The notes under the pieces are model-generated. The model was not told where the DNA came from. It saw only the letters and a program-made list of their open reading frames with translations, and made no database searches. 64,000 nucleotides of DNA from Chryseobacterium sp. KLBC 52 (GTDB lineage Bacteria; Bacteroidota; Bacteroidia; Flavobacteriales; Weeksellaceae). Location of the stretch: assembly GCF_003347605.1 (NCBI RefSeq), contig NZ_QDFZ01000006.1, forward strand, positions 1 through 64,000, written 5' to 3'. Below, in pieces: positions 9,254-18,275 of the stretch (position 1 is the stretch's first letter; every line of letters begins with the position of its first letter). The translations under genes and the position numbers were made by a program.

Positions 9254-11326
9254 ATGTCAATACACTTTAATCCACGAGATATCACATGGCTTGCCTTTAA
9301 TGAAAGAGTTTTGCAGGAAGCTATGGATGAAAAAGTTCCCTTACATTTAAGAATTCGTTTCCTTGGAATTTTCTCCAACAATTTAGATGAATTTTTCAGA
9401 GTACGTGTTGCCGGATTAAAGCGTGCCATGGATTTTAAGGAAAAAGTGATTGCTGAATCTTTCTACCAGCCACCCTCCAAAATCCTTCAGCGAATTAATG
9501 AAGTTGTGATGAAACAACAGCTGAATTTCGATAAAACCTGGAAAAAAATCCAGACCGAAATGGCCGACCATAAAGTTTTTATTAAGAATGCCAAAAATCT
9601 GACTGCAAAACAAAAAGAATTTGTCAGACAATATTTCGATGAAGTGGTAGAATCCAATGTGATTCCGATTCTTCTTCATGAAAATACTCCTATGCCTTAT
9701 CTGAGAGACAAAAGTCTTTATCTGGGAGTGGCCATGAGAAAAAAAGACTGGCAGTATTCCAGCAATTATGCCATTATTGAAATTCCTTCCCGTTTTGTGG
9801 GAAGATTCGTATTGCTGCCAACGGAAGATCCGGAAGAAAAAAATGTCATGTTGCTGGAAGATGTGATTACCTTTAACCTTCCGCACATTTTCTCTTATTT
9901 CGGATATGATGAATTTGCAGCCAATGCTTTTAAAGTAACAAAAGATGCCGAACTGGATCTGGATAATGACATCAGAACCAATTTTGCAGAAAAAATAGAA
10001 AAAGGACTTAAAAACAGAAGAAAGGGAAAGCCTACCCGTTTTGTTTTTGATAAAGATATGGATAAAGCTTTGCTGGAACTCCTTATCAGAAAACTTAACT
10101 TAACCAAAAAAGACAGCATCATTCCCGGAGGAAAAATTCATAATTTCAAACATTTCATGGATTTTCCTGATGTTTTTGAAAAGTATGAAAGACCTGTGGA
10201 AAGAACTTCTTTTACGCATCAGGCGTTTGAACATGGGGAAAGGGTAACTGATGTTATTTTAAAAGAAGATGTACTCCTTACCTTCCCTTACCACAAGTAC
10301 AATCCGGTGATTGATCTTCTCCGTGAAGCCGCTATGGATCCGGATGTAAAATCAATACAAATTACAGCATACCGCCTGGCAAGCAGTTCAAAAATCATCA
10401 ATGCTCTGATCTACGCGGCCAGAAATGGTAAAGAAGTGACTGTAATGCTGGAATTGCAGGCAAGATTTGATGAAGAATCCAATCTGGAGTGGAAAGACAT
10501 GCTGGAACCGGAAGGAATTACCGTGCTTGTAGGAATTCCTAATAAAAAAGTACACGCCAAACTTTGTGTCATCAAAAAGAGAGCACACAATAAAACCATA
10601 CAATATGGCTTTGTAAGTACAGGAAATTTCAACGAAAAAACAGCCAGAATATATGGGGATCACCTGCTGCTGACTGCAGACCGTGGCATTATGGCAGATA
10701 TCAATAAAGTCTTCAATGTATTGAAAAAACCGAAAGATGACTTTATTCCTGTTTTGAAAACTTGTAAAAATTTATTAGTTTGCCCTCAGTTTATGCGTGA
10801 AAAGATTGTTCACCATATTGATAAAGAAATAGAAGAAGCTAAGGCTGGGCGAAAAGCGGAGATCATTGTTAAAGTCAACTCTATGAGTGACCGTTCTCTG
10901 ATTGAAAAAATATATGAAGCTGCCAAAGCCGGAGTAGTGACCAGAATGATTGTAAGAGGAATCTATTGTGCCGTCAATCAAAAGGAGTTTAAAGAAAAAA
11001 TAAAAGCTATCAGTATTGTAGACGAATACCTGGAACATGCCAGAGTTATGTATTTTTACAATAAGGGGGCTGAAGATATGTACATTTCTTCCGCAGACTG
11101 GATGACCAGAAACCTGGATTACAGAATTGAAGCAGCCGCTAAAATCACTGATAAGAATCTTAAGAAGGAATTAAAAGATATTCTGGATATCCAACTTAAA
11201 GATAACGTAAAAGCAAGGATTTTAGACAAAAAGCTGAGCAATGAATACGTAAGAAATGATAAAAACGAATGCCGATCACAAATAGAAACCTATAAATATT
11301 TAAAAGCTAAAACAAGCAAGAAATGA
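9254..11326 (+). CDS. ppk1: Polyphosphate kinase 1
   Basis: PPK1 polymerises the gamma-phosphate of ATP into inorganic polyphosphate. From the ATG at 9254 the protein has 690 residues, the usual family length, and starts MSIHFNPRDITWLAFNERVL. An upstream in-frame ATG at 9221 would add 11 residues, but a TATTTTTG promoter-like box at 9226-9233 overlaps that extension, so the later start is preferred. The autophosphorylated histidine lies in VHAKLCVIKK at about residue 434 and the second essential histidine in YLEHARVMYF at about 594. Both positions agree with the E. coli enzyme. VSTGNFNEKTARIYGDH and SSADWMTRNLDYRIE are also typical. Its stop overlaps the start of the exopolyphosphatase gene, so the two are translationally coupled. 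Confidence 0.96.
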   Translation: MSIHFNPRDITWLAFNERVLQEAMDEKVPLHLRIRFLGIFSNNLDEFFRVRVAGLKRAMDFKEKVIAESFYQPPSKILQRINEVVMKQQLNFDKTWKKIQTEMADHKVFIKNAKNLTAKQKEFVRQYFDEVVESNVIPILLHENTPMPYLRDKSLYLGVAMRKKDWQYSSNYAIIEIPSRFVGRFVLLPTEDPEEKNVMLLEDVITFNLPHIFSYFGYDEFAANAFKVTKDAELDLDNDIRTNFAEKIEKGLKNRRKGKPTRFVFDKDMDKALLELLIRKLNLTKKDSIIPGGKIHNFKHFMDFPDVFEKYERPVERTSFTHQAFEHGERVTDVILKEDVLLTFPYHKYNPVIDLLREAAMDPDVKSIQITAYRLASSSKIINALIYAARNGKEVTVMLELQARFDEESNLEWKDMLEPEGITVLVGIPNKKVHAKLCVIKKRAHNKTIQYGFVSTGNFNEKTARIYGDHLLLTADRGIMADINKVFNVLKKPKDDFIPVLKTCKNLLVCPQFMREKIVHHIDKEIEEAKAGRKAEIIVKVNSMSDRSLIEKIYEAAKAGVVTRMIVRGIYCAVNQKEFKEKIKAISIVDEYLEHARVMYFYNKGAEDMYISSADWMTRNLDYRIEAAAKITDKNLKKELKDILDIQLKDNVKARILDKKLSNEYVRNDKNECRSQIETYKYLKAKTSKK

Positions 11327-12207
11327 AGATAGCAGCGATAGACATAGGGAGTAATGCAGCCCGCCTTCTTATCAATGAAGTAAAGATCAACAACAGAAAG
11401 CCTGAATTCATCAAGCTCAACCTTCTCAGAATTCCTCTGAGACTGGGAATGGATGTTTTTACCATCGGAAAAATAGGTCCGGAAAGAGAAAAAATGGTCA
11501 TTGATTCCATGAAAATATTCAGTGACCTGATGAAAATATACAAAGTAGATCACTACAGAGCCTGTGCTACCAGTGCCATGCGTGATGCTGCCAATGGTAA
11601 TGAAATTATCAATCTGGTGAAAGATACCTCAGGAATTAATATCGAAATTATTTCCGGTGATGAAGAAGCTACCCTGATCTATGAAAATCATGTAGCAGAA
11701 GGTCTTGATAAAGAATTTGCCTATCTATATATTGACGTTGGTGGAGGTTCTACAGAACTTACCTTCTATGAAAATGGTAAAATGGTTTACGAAAAATCTT
11801 TCAATATCGGAACGATCCGTCTTCTCAATAATCTTGTGACAATGGATAACTGGAAAGAGATGAAGGATGAGATCAAAAAAAATATTGTCAGCAAGAAACC
11901 CATTGTTGCCATCGGGTCAGGAGGAAACATCAACAAAGTATTCTCTATGAGTAAAACCAAAGACGGAAAACCGATGTCTCTGTCTCATCTGAAAAAAGTT
12001 TATAAGGAATTCAATGAACTTTCCGTAGAAGAAAGAATGACCAACTATAACCTTAGAGAAGACCGTGCTGATGTACTGGTGCATGCACTGAGTATCTTCA
12101 ACAACGTGATGTCATGGTCTGATATCAACAAGATTTTTGTTCCAAAAATTTCCGTAGCAGATGGATTGATCCATAATATTTACAGTCAGCTGCGACATAA
12201 AAAATAA
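11323..12207 (+). CDS. ppx: Ppx/GppA-family exopolyphosphatase
   Basis: This 294-residue member of the Ppx/GppA phosphatase family starts inside the ppk1 stop (ATGA overlap, 11323-11326). The family removes terminal phosphate from polyphosphate or the 5' phosphate of pppGpp. MKIAAIDIGSNAARLLI is the first phosphate loop of the actin-like fold, YLYIDVGGGSTELTFYE the second, and VAIGSGGNINKVF the adenosine-type motif. The length corresponds to the catalytic N-terminal region only, as in the short Ppx enzymes. The coupling to ppk1 favours polyphosphate as substrate. Synthesis and breakdown genes in one operon suggest tuned turnover. Confidence 0.93.
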   Translation: MKIAAIDIGSNAARLLINEVKINNRKPEFIKLNLLRIPLRLGMDVFTIGKIGPEREKMVIDSMKIFSDLMKIYKVDHYRACATSAMRDAANGNEIINLVKDTSGINIEIISGDEEATLIYENHVAEGLDKEFAYLYIDVGGGSTELTFYENGKMVYEKSFNIGTIRLLNNLVTMDNWKEMKDEIKKNIVSKKPIVAIGSGGNINKVFSMSKTKDGKPMSLSHLKKVYKEFNELSVEERMTNYNLREDRADVLVHALSIFNNVMSWSDINKIFVPKISVADGLIHNIYSQLRHKK

Positions 12208-12226
12208 CAGCCAACAATACCATTGA

Positions 12227-12256
12227 AAGCCAGCCATTTTTGAGCTGGCTTTTTTA
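12227..12256 (+). terminator. Terminator of ppk1-ppx
   Basis: AAGCCAGC (12227-12234) and GCTGGCTT (12244-12251) form an 8-pair stem, followed by TTTTT. It ends the polyphosphate operon 20 bases after the ppx stop. Confidence 0.85.
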
Positions 12257-12274
12257 TTTCAAAAACATTTCCCA

Positions 12275-12333
12275 TGTCATTGCGAACAGGCTGAAGGCCT
12301 GCGAACATGGTTCATACGTGACGAAGCAATCTT
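12275..12333 (+). repeat. REP-like intergenic repeat (GTCATTGCGA type)
   Basis: The segment opens GTCATTGCGAACAGGC and closes GTGACGAAGCAATCT. The same ends occur, inverted, at 39869-39904, where the reverse complement runs from GTCATTGCGAGG through GTGACAAAGCAATCTC. The copy here has extra bases in the middle. This looks like a dispersed, hairpin-capable chromosomal repeat. Confidence 0.6.
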
Positions 12334-12341
12334 TATTATTA

Positions 12342-12410
12342 AGTTTTGGCTAAAGCCAATAGGAAGATGGCTCATTTTTTAAGGCGGGCTAAAGCCCACC
12401 CCTATTGAAT
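12342..12410 (+). repeat. GGCTAAAGCC twin-hairpin repeat, copy A
   Basis: Two mini-palindromes, TTGGCTAAAGCCAA and GGGCTAAAGCCC, are separated by about 25 bases and followed by CTATTGAA. The same arrangement recurs at 36213-36280 and 42312-42379, with a partial copy at 42445-42472. All copies lie between genes. Confidence 0.7.
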
Positions 12411-12423
12411 TTTAATAACAACT

Positions 12424-12458
12424 ACTTTTTACTTTTTACTTTTTACTTTTTACTTTTA
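12424..12458 (+). repeat. Seven-base tandem repeat ACTTTTT
   Basis: Five consecutive copies of ACTTTTT (the last ending in A) lie about 70 bases before the next gene. Copy-number change by slippage could alter promoter spacing, but this is only inference. Confidence 0.7.
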
Positions 12459-12528
12459 ATTAAAAAAAATCCTAATTTTAAAGTAAAACCCCATGCCCAT
12501 CCGTCATACCCATATCAATAGCAAAGCA

Positions 12529-13182
12529 ATGAACCCAATCAAAATAATTCTTACCGGAGCTACAGGAATGGTAGGCGAAGGTATTTTAATGGAATGTCTT
12601 GAAAATCCAGATGTTTCTGAAATCCTGAGCATAAGCAGAAAACCCTCCGGGAAAGTGCATCCCAAGCTGAAAGAGTATCTGGTTCCAGACTTTCTTTCGC
12701 TCGATCTGAATGATGAAAAATTAAAAGGATATGATGCCTGTTTTTTCTGTGCCGGCATCAGCAGCATAGGTATGAACGAAGAAGAATACACCAAAATTAC
12801 TTACGATACAACGCTTCATTTTGCAAAAGCCGTTTTGAATCAAAACCCTGAAATGGTATTCAACTATGTTTCCGGGGCAAGTACAGACAGTACGGAGAGT
12901 GGAAAACTGATGTGGGCGCGTGTAAAGGGCAGAACAGAAAATGATTTGAAAAGAATGAATTTCAGAGGAGTTTATAATTTCCGTCCCGGATTTATGAAAC
13001 CTGTTGAGGGTCAAATCAATGTAAAATGGTTTTTTAAACCTTTTATTTGGATTTTTCCTGTTTTTTTTCAGTCAAAATCATTAACTTTACACGAAGTGGG
13101 TAGAGCAATGATCAATGTGACACAAAAAGGATACCCTACATCTACTTTAGAAATTAGAGATATTAAAAATTTAGCGCTATGA
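12529..13182 (+). CDS. NAD(P)-binding epimerase-like protein
   Basis: This is a 217-residue Rossmann-fold protein of the short NAD(P)H-binding, atypical SDR type. It opens MNPIKIILTGATGMVGEG, which includes the GxxGxxG dinucleotide-binding loop. An upstream ATG at 12493 would add 12 residues with no family resemblance, so the start at 12529 is preferred. VFNYVSGASTDSTESGKLMWARVKGRTE and YNFRPGFMKPVEG hold the regions where extended SDR enzymes keep their catalytic residues, but the canonical YxxxK is not clear. The substrate is unknown. It overlaps the next small gene by four bases. Confidence 0.8.
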   Translation: MNPIKIILTGATGMVGEGILMECLENPDVSEILSISRKPSGKVHPKLKEYLVPDFLSLDLNDEKLKGYDACFFCAGISSIGMNEEEYTKITYDTTLHFAKAVLNQNPEMVFNYVSGASTDSTESGKLMWARVKGRTENDLKRMNFRGVYNFRPGFMKPVEGQINVKWFFKPFIWIFPVFFQSKSLTLHEVGRAMINVTQKGYPTSTLEIRDIKNLAL

Positions 13183-13328
13183 GAGACATGTTAAAAAGAA
13201 TTGTTCTGGTTATTTTTGTACTCTTGCTTGTGACTGCTGTTTCAGGATATTTTTATATGCAGAAACATCCTTTGGAAGGAAATAAATCAGGAACGATTTT
13301 AAATTTTTCAGGAAAATCAGGTAAATAA
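13179..13328 (+). CDS. Small single-span membrane protein
   Basis: A 49-residue frame starts at an ATG overlapping the stop of the epimerase-like gene (ATGA at 13179-13182), strong evidence for translational coupling. It begins MRDMLKRIVLVIFVLLLV, so one hydrophobic segment (about residues 7-26) is preceded by basic residues and followed by a short polar tail. It would be an inner-membrane anchored peptide with the tail outside. No family is recognised and the partner is presumably the upstream oxidoreductase. Confidence 0.6.
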   Translation: MRDMLKRIVLVIFVLLLVTAVSGYFYMQKHPLEGNKSGTILNFSGKSGK

Positions 13329-13469
13329 TTTCATTCTATAGTTTCTCAATCAAATATAATTTTATCTTTTATCGGAAATAAACCTATTTTTTAAACATTT
13401 CTTAAAATTACATTAAAATAGTTGCGAAACATAAAGTTCATTTTTGTATTCATCTAATTGAATCCAAAA

Positions 13470-16400
13470 ATGATCAACAACTACCTATTAAAAGGGTCTG
13501 TGATTGCCGCATTCTTTTTTCAGAGCGGTCTTTTCGGGCAGACACTTATCCATTACTGGAATTTTAACGATAATACTTCTGCAGCTACAGTTACTACACC
13601 TGCTTCTACAATGGTGAACGGTTCTCTTGCAGCTATAGCCGGAGGGACAAGTGTTATTGATTTTGCAGGAGGTACCGGACAGAATTTTAACCTGCAAAAT
13701 TTAAATGCAAGAAACGGTGATGGTTCCGGAACCCACTTAAGATTTAATAATCCGATTGGAGGAGCTTTACAGTTTAACCTTCCTACAACGGGTTATAATA
13801 ATATCATTGTTAAATTCACTACCAGAAGATCCGGCCAGGGAGCAGGAACACAGACATGGTCTTATTCCACAGATGGAACTACTTATGTACAGTTCCAGAC
13901 TGTGAATCCTCAGGATGCCGATCCGCAACTGGCTACATTGGATTTTTCCGCTATACAGGGAGCCAATAACAACCCTAACTTTAAATTAAAAGTAGAATTT
14001 TCCGCAACGGGAGGTGGAACAGGAGGAAATAACCGTTTTGACAACTTTACGGTAGATGCCACTCCTGCGGGAAACGTTGATACTACTCCACCAACAGTCA
14101 CTTATCTGCCTGCCAATAGTACTAATAACGCTTCAACGACTGTAAATCCTACGTTATCTTTTAATGAAAATGTAAGATTAACAGATAATTCCGCAATCAA
14201 TAATTCCAATGCACAGAATCTTGTAGATTTCCGTCTGGGAAATGCTGCAGGTACACAAGTGCCGTTCACTACAACTTTCAGTAGCAATACTATCACTGTA
14301 ATTCCTGCTTCCGGACTTGTGCCGGGACAGACTTATTATCTGGCCCTTAAACCCAATATGGTTGAAGATTTCAGTGATAATGGGATAACAGCTGTTACTT
14401 CGAGCACTTTTACCACTGCCGGAACAGCAATTTCTTTAGAGAAGAATTTCATCAAAGTGAATGAAAATGCCGGAAACCTTGCATTAAAAATCAATATTAC
14501 CAATCCTTCAACCTCTTCGGTGAACCTTGTTGTAAAACCAGCACCTTTCAGTACAACTGACAGCAATGATTTTACACTGGCCAATCAGACTATTAACATC
14601 ACTCCATCTACAACGAGTTACACCGTCAATATTCCGATTATTGATGACACAGTGGCAGAACAACAGGCAGAATATTTTGTGGTAAGTCTTGAAAATCCTG
14701 TTGGAGCAACTATTTCAGGAGACCATTCTGCAACGGTTTATATTGTAGATAATGACAAGCCGGCTCCGGTTCCTTCCCAACAGATCCAACTGAATTACCT
14801 TCTAAGTTTTGATCCTTCAGGAAATAATAACAGTTCAACAGAAATTGTAGTTCATGATCCGTCCACACAACGTTTATTCACAATCAGCTCGATCACGGAT
14901 GTATTTGATATTATTGATTTCAGTAATCCTTCAATACCTTCAGTCATAAAAACAGTGAATATGGCTCCTTATGGCGGTATCACAAGTATCGCTGTGAAAA
15001 ACGGAATCATTGCAGCCGCCTCTCCTAATACTGATCCTCAGCAAAATGGATCTGTAGTATTTTTTGACATCAACGGAAATTTCCTGAAGCAGGTAACTGT
15101 GGGAGCTTTGCCGGACATGGTAACATTCTCTCCTGATGGAACAAAAGTAGTTACAGCCAATGAAGGTGAACCTAATGATGCATATACAGTAGATCCTGAA
15201 GGAACCATCAGTATTATAGATATTTCCGGAGGTGTTGGAAATCTTACCCAAAATAATGTAACGACTCTTAATTTCAATAGTTTTGATTCTCAGGTAGCAG
15301 CATTAACAGCTACCGGTTTAAGAAAAGTAAGAACAAATAATACCCTTTCTCAGGATCTGGAACCGGAATATGTGACCATCAGTGCCGACAGTCAGAAAGC
15401 ATGGGTTACCCTTCAGGAAAACAATGCCATTGCTGAGATTAATCTGGCAACCAAAACGATCACAGGAATCTGGGGATTGGGCAAAAAAGACATGAGTCTT
15501 CCGGGTAACGGATTTGATGCTTCAGACAATAATGGAGAAGTTTTAATTGCCAACTGGCCGGTAAAAGCGTATTATGTACCGGATGCCGTACAAAATTATA
15601 AGGTAGGAAACACCAACTATATTGTAACGGCTAATGAAGGTGACGAAAAAGATCTTTCAGGATACAGTGAAAGAACGACTGTGGGCGCAAATACTTATAT
15701 TTTAGATCCTGTATTGTTCCCGAATGCCAATATTCTAAAAGCTTCCTATAACCTTGGAAGATTCAGGGTTTCATCTGCTACAGGAAATACGGATGGAGAT
15801 TCGGAGTTTGAAGAAATGGCAGCTTTAGGAGCCCGTTCGTTCTCTATTTTCAATGCAGACACTAAACAGATTGTATATGACAGCGGAGATCAGTTTGAAA
15901 GATATATTTCAGCTTATCACCCTTTGATTTTCAATGCCGATAATGAATCCAACGGTACTAAAAACAGAAGCCGTGCTAAAGGTCCTGAGCCGGAAGGAGT
16001 AGCATTAGGAAAGATCAACGGGCAGACGTATGCTTTCATCACGCTGGAAAGAACCGGAGGTGTTATGGTTTATAATATTACGGATCCTAATAACCCTACG
16101 TTTACAGATTACAAACATTCCCGTTCTACTTCAGCATACGGAGGAGACAATGGTCCTGAAGGAATCATTTACATTGCTCCCGAAAATACGACAACCAATA
16201 AAGGCTACGTGATTATCGCCAATGAAATCAGCGGAACTCTATCCATGTATGAAGTCGCTACACCAGCTACGCTTGGAACAGGTGAAACAAAAACTGAGCA
16301 GGCGACCTTTACTATATTCCCAAATCCTGTCAACAAAGGAAATACGCTTTATTTCAACAGAAAACAGGATTACGAATTGTACGATATGTCCGGAAAATTG

Positions 16401-16508
16401 ATCGGAAAGGAAAAGAATGCTTTAACAATCAATACTTCTACTCTTTCTACAGGAGTTTATCTGGTAAAAACGTCAGAGGGACAGATCAGGAGAGTCATTA
16501 TAAAGTAA
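13470..16508 (+). CDS. Choice-of-anchor I protein with T9SS sorting domain
   Basis: This 1012-residue secreted protein starts at the ATG at 13470; an in-frame TTG at 13458 is less likely. After a signal peptide (about residues 1-27) comes a beta-rich jelly-roll-like region. A bacterial Ig-like domain follows (DTTPPTVTYLPANST to about residue 310), then a Calx-beta-like domain (about 325-435, ending VYIVDND). The long choice-of-anchor I region (about 440-930) is related to esterase-like phytase and alkaline-phosphatase propellers and includes FSPDGTKVVTANEGEP and GPEPEGVALGKING. The last 70 residues are a type A T9SS sorting domain (FTIFPNPVNKGNTLYF to VYLVKTSEGQIRRVIIK). The substrate is not evident. 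A terminator follows at 16538. Confidence 0.88.
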   Translation: MINNYLLKGSVIAAFFFQSGLFGQTLIHYWNFNDNTSAATVTTPASTMVNGSLAAIAGGTSVIDFAGGTGQNFNLQNLNARNGDGSGTHLRFNNPIGGALQFNLPTTGYNNIIVKFTTRRSGQGAGTQTWSYSTDGTTYVQFQTVNPQDADPQLATLDFSAIQGANNNPNFKLKVEFSATGGGTGGNNRFDNFTVDATPAGNVDTTPPTVTYLPANSTNNASTTVNPTLSFNENVRLTDNSAINNSNAQNLVDFRLGNAAGTQVPFTTTFSSNTITVIPASGLVPGQTYYLALKPNMVEDFSDNGITAVTSSTFTTAGTAISLEKNFIKVNENAGNLALKINITNPSTSSVNLVVKPAPFSTTDSNDFTLANQTINITPSTTSYTVNIPIIDDTVAEQQAEYFVVSLENPVGATISGDHSATVYIVDNDKPAPVPSQQIQLNYLLSFDPSGNNNSSTEIVVHDPSTQRLFTISSITDVFDIIDFSNPSIPSVIKTVNMAPYGGITSIAVKNGIIAAASPNTDPQQNGSVVFFDINGNFLKQVTVGALPDMVTFSPDGTKVVTANEGEPNDAYTVDPEGTISIIDISGGVGNLTQNNVTTLNFNSFDSQVAALTATGLRKVRTNNTLSQDLEPEYVTISADSQKAWVTLQENNAIAEINLATKTITGIWGLGKKDMSLPGNGFDASDNNGEVLIANWPVKAYYVPDAVQNYKVGNTNYIVTANEGDEKDLSGYSERTTVGANTYILDPVLFPNANILKASYNLGRFRVSSATGNTDGDSEFEEMAALGARSFSIFNADTKQIVYDSGDQFERYISAYHPLIFNADNESNGTKNRSRAKGPEPEGVALGKINGQTYAFITLERTGGVMVYNITDPNNPTFTDYKHSRSTSAYGGDNGPEGIIYIAPENTTTNKGYVIIANEISGTLSMYEVATPATLGTGETKTEQATFTIFPNPVNKGNTLYFNRKQDYELYDMSGKLIGKEKNALTINTSTLSTGVYLVKTSEGQIRRVIIK

Positions 16509-16537
16509 ACATATATTACAGTATACCATTCTATTTG

Positions 16538-16566
16538 AAGCTTCGGATTTTCCGGAGCTTTTTTAT
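16538..16566 (+). terminator. Terminator of the choice-of-anchor I gene
   Basis: AAGCTTCGGA (16538-16547), loop TTT, TCCGGAGCTT (16551-16560), then TTTT form a compact intrinsic terminator. Confidence 0.85.
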
Positions 16567-16607
16567 TTACGAATAAAAATGATTAGTTTTAAACTTTTAT
16601 AACCTCA

Positions 16608-17435
16608 ATGAAAATACAATTAGAAAATATTATTCAGCAAGTCTGGCATAAAGAAAAACGAAATCTTTTTACTTTTCTTACCGGTGCAGGAATCTCATCA
16701 GACAGCGGCATTCCTACCTATCGTGGAATAGATGGAATCTGGGTAAAAGGAACCCAGTTTCACAAACCTGAAGAATTCGGAACTTTACGTTATTTCAAAC
16801 AACATCCGGAAGAAGTTCTGCAATATTCCCTTTTCAGAAAAAAAATGTTTGAAAATGCTTCCCCCAACGAAAGTCATTTTGAACTGGTAGCTATTGAAAC
16901 CCAGCTTCAGGACAGATTTCATCTGATTACCCAGAATATCGACAACCTTCATCGTCGTTCCGGAATCGAAAGAATCTATGAAATTCATGGGAACAACCGG
17001 GAAATCAAATGTTCAAACGGATGTAAAGAGATTCTTAATTTACCATTGGAAATAAATGGAAAAGATCTGGATGAAGACCTCACTGCGAAAGATAAGGAAC
17101 TTTTGACCTGTGCTCATTGCGGACATTGGATGCGTCCGAATATTTTATGGTTTGATGAATATTATGATGAAAAAACCAATAAGAAATTCAGTGCCCTTAA
17201 AATTGCGAAAAACAGTGGTATTCTCTTTATTGTTGGTACTTCCGGAGCAACAAGCCTTCCTATTGCCATTGCCGAAACAGCACTCAAATATGGAGCCTTC
17301 ATCGTAGATATCAATACAGAAGATAATCATTTTACGGATCTGATCAGAAATAAAAAGAATGCTTTAATCATCCGGGAAAAATCTACCGAAATATTAAACG
17401 TGATTAAGGAGATTATTACAAAAACAGTTTCCTAA
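16608..17435 (+). CDS. SIR2-family NAD-dependent protein deacylase
   Basis: This 275-residue sirtuin removes acyl groups from lysine using NAD+. GAGISSDSGIPTYRG binds NAD near the N-terminus and TQNIDNLHRRSG follows. The catalytic histidine lies in EIHGNNREIKCSNGC. The four zinc cysteines are in CSNGC and CAHCGHW, and GTSGATSLP and INTEDN close the cofactor site. It is slightly longer than the bacterial CobB type and has an N-terminal extension of about 15 residues. It appears monocistronic. Confidence 0.94.
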   Translation: MKIQLENIIQQVWHKEKRNLFTFLTGAGISSDSGIPTYRGIDGIWVKGTQFHKPEEFGTLRYFKQHPEEVLQYSLFRKKMFENASPNESHFELVAIETQLQDRFHLITQNIDNLHRRSGIERIYEIHGNNREIKCSNGCKEILNLPLEINGKDLDEDLTAKDKELLTCAHCGHWMRPNILWFDEYYDEKTNKKFSALKIAKNSGILFIVGTSGATSLPIAIAETALKYGAFIVDINTEDNHFTDLIRNKKNALIIREKSTEILNVIKEIITKTVS

Positions 17436-17528
17436 ATCAATCTCATTATTTAAGATGATTTAACTTTTAAAATTCTTGAAAAAAGCATTTTATATCTATA
17501 TTTATCCTGAACAAAAACCCAATTCACA

Positions 17529-17921
17529 ATGAAAAATATTAAAACTGCAGGAATTCTTGTAATCCTGTTACTAGGAACAGGAACTGCTTTCTCACAATCC
17601 AGAAAAACAGAATCTACCAAAGGCGTAGAAAAAACAGAAGGTAATAAAGTGGTACATGTAGAAGGTGTAGGACATACACTCAATTATACTCTCAGCGGAG
17701 GTGTTGTTGAGGTAGAAGGCGGTGATAACAAGCTTACGGTAAAAGGGAGTGCAAAAAAAATTACAGTCTCCGGAACAGGTAATATCGTATACATTGATAA
17801 AGTGGACAAAATATCCATGGAAGGTGGTGATAACACCGTTTACTACAGGACTTCAGGAACAAAATCCGGAAAACCAGATGTTTCTATTGAAGGAGTAGGA
17901 AACAAAGTTGTAAAACAATAA
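17529..17921 (+). CDS. DUF3060-type secreted protein
   Basis: This is a 130-residue protein with a signal peptide (about residues 1-22, ending AFSQ). Short beta-like repeats rich in Gly, Val and Asn follow: VEGVGHTLNYTLSGG, VEGGDNKLTVKGS, SGTGNIVYIDKV, EGGDNTVYYRTSG, IEGVGNKVVKQ. The pattern fits the DUF3060 family, a small beta-helical fold of unknown role. It is periplasmic or outer-surface. No membrane anchor is visible. Confidence 0.82.
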   Translation: MKNIKTAGILVILLLGTGTAFSQSRKTESTKGVEKTEGNKVVHVEGVGHTLNYTLSGGVVEVEGGDNKLTVKGSAKKITVSGTGNIVYIDKVDKISMEGGDNTVYYRTSGTKSGKPDVSIEGVGNKVVKQ

Positions 17922-18000
17922 AAATATTCTAAAAGACGAACTTCAGGGATGGCTTGTGTATGCTTTACACTCTTGTAAACCTTAAATAATCAGAGAGGAT

Positions 18001-18264
18001 GTTAAGATTCAGATTGATGGAAGCGAATTTCACAGCTAAGACGGTTTTTTCTGTACATTAGGTGAGGAAATCAATGGAACTTCAGGATACTTCGGACATA
18101 ATATATACTCTTTGGATGACTGCCTCCGTGGAGATTTTGGAATAAAGTCCTTCTCAGAACTGAATTGGCGTAATCATAAAAGGAGTAAAAAATTACTGAA
18201 AACAAAGTTTAAACAAATCGTTGAGATTTTTGAAGATCATAATATCAAAGTTCTCCTGAACTGA
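18001..18264 (+). pseudogene. Barstar-family (barnase inhibitor) remnant
   Basis: Reading from 18001 gives KIQIDGSEFHS, a stop (TAA at 18037-18039), then DGFFCTLGEE and a further 60 open codons to TGA at 18262. YFGHNIYSLDDCLRG corresponds to the barstar core YYGENLDALWDCLTG, which carries the barnase-binding Asp and Tyr positions. FELNW-type strand and IVEIFEDHNIKVLLN C-terminal features also fit. No start codon exists in this frame upstream, because another stop lies at 17983. The gene is therefore broken by at least one nonsense change and a lost start. No intact ribonuclease toxin gene is adjacent. Confidence 0.75.
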
Positions 18265-18275
18265 TTTTATCATCG

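Noticed and set aside
12424..12458. CRISPR-like array
   Set aside because: The seven-base units have no spacers and no cas gene is near; it is a simple tandem repeat.
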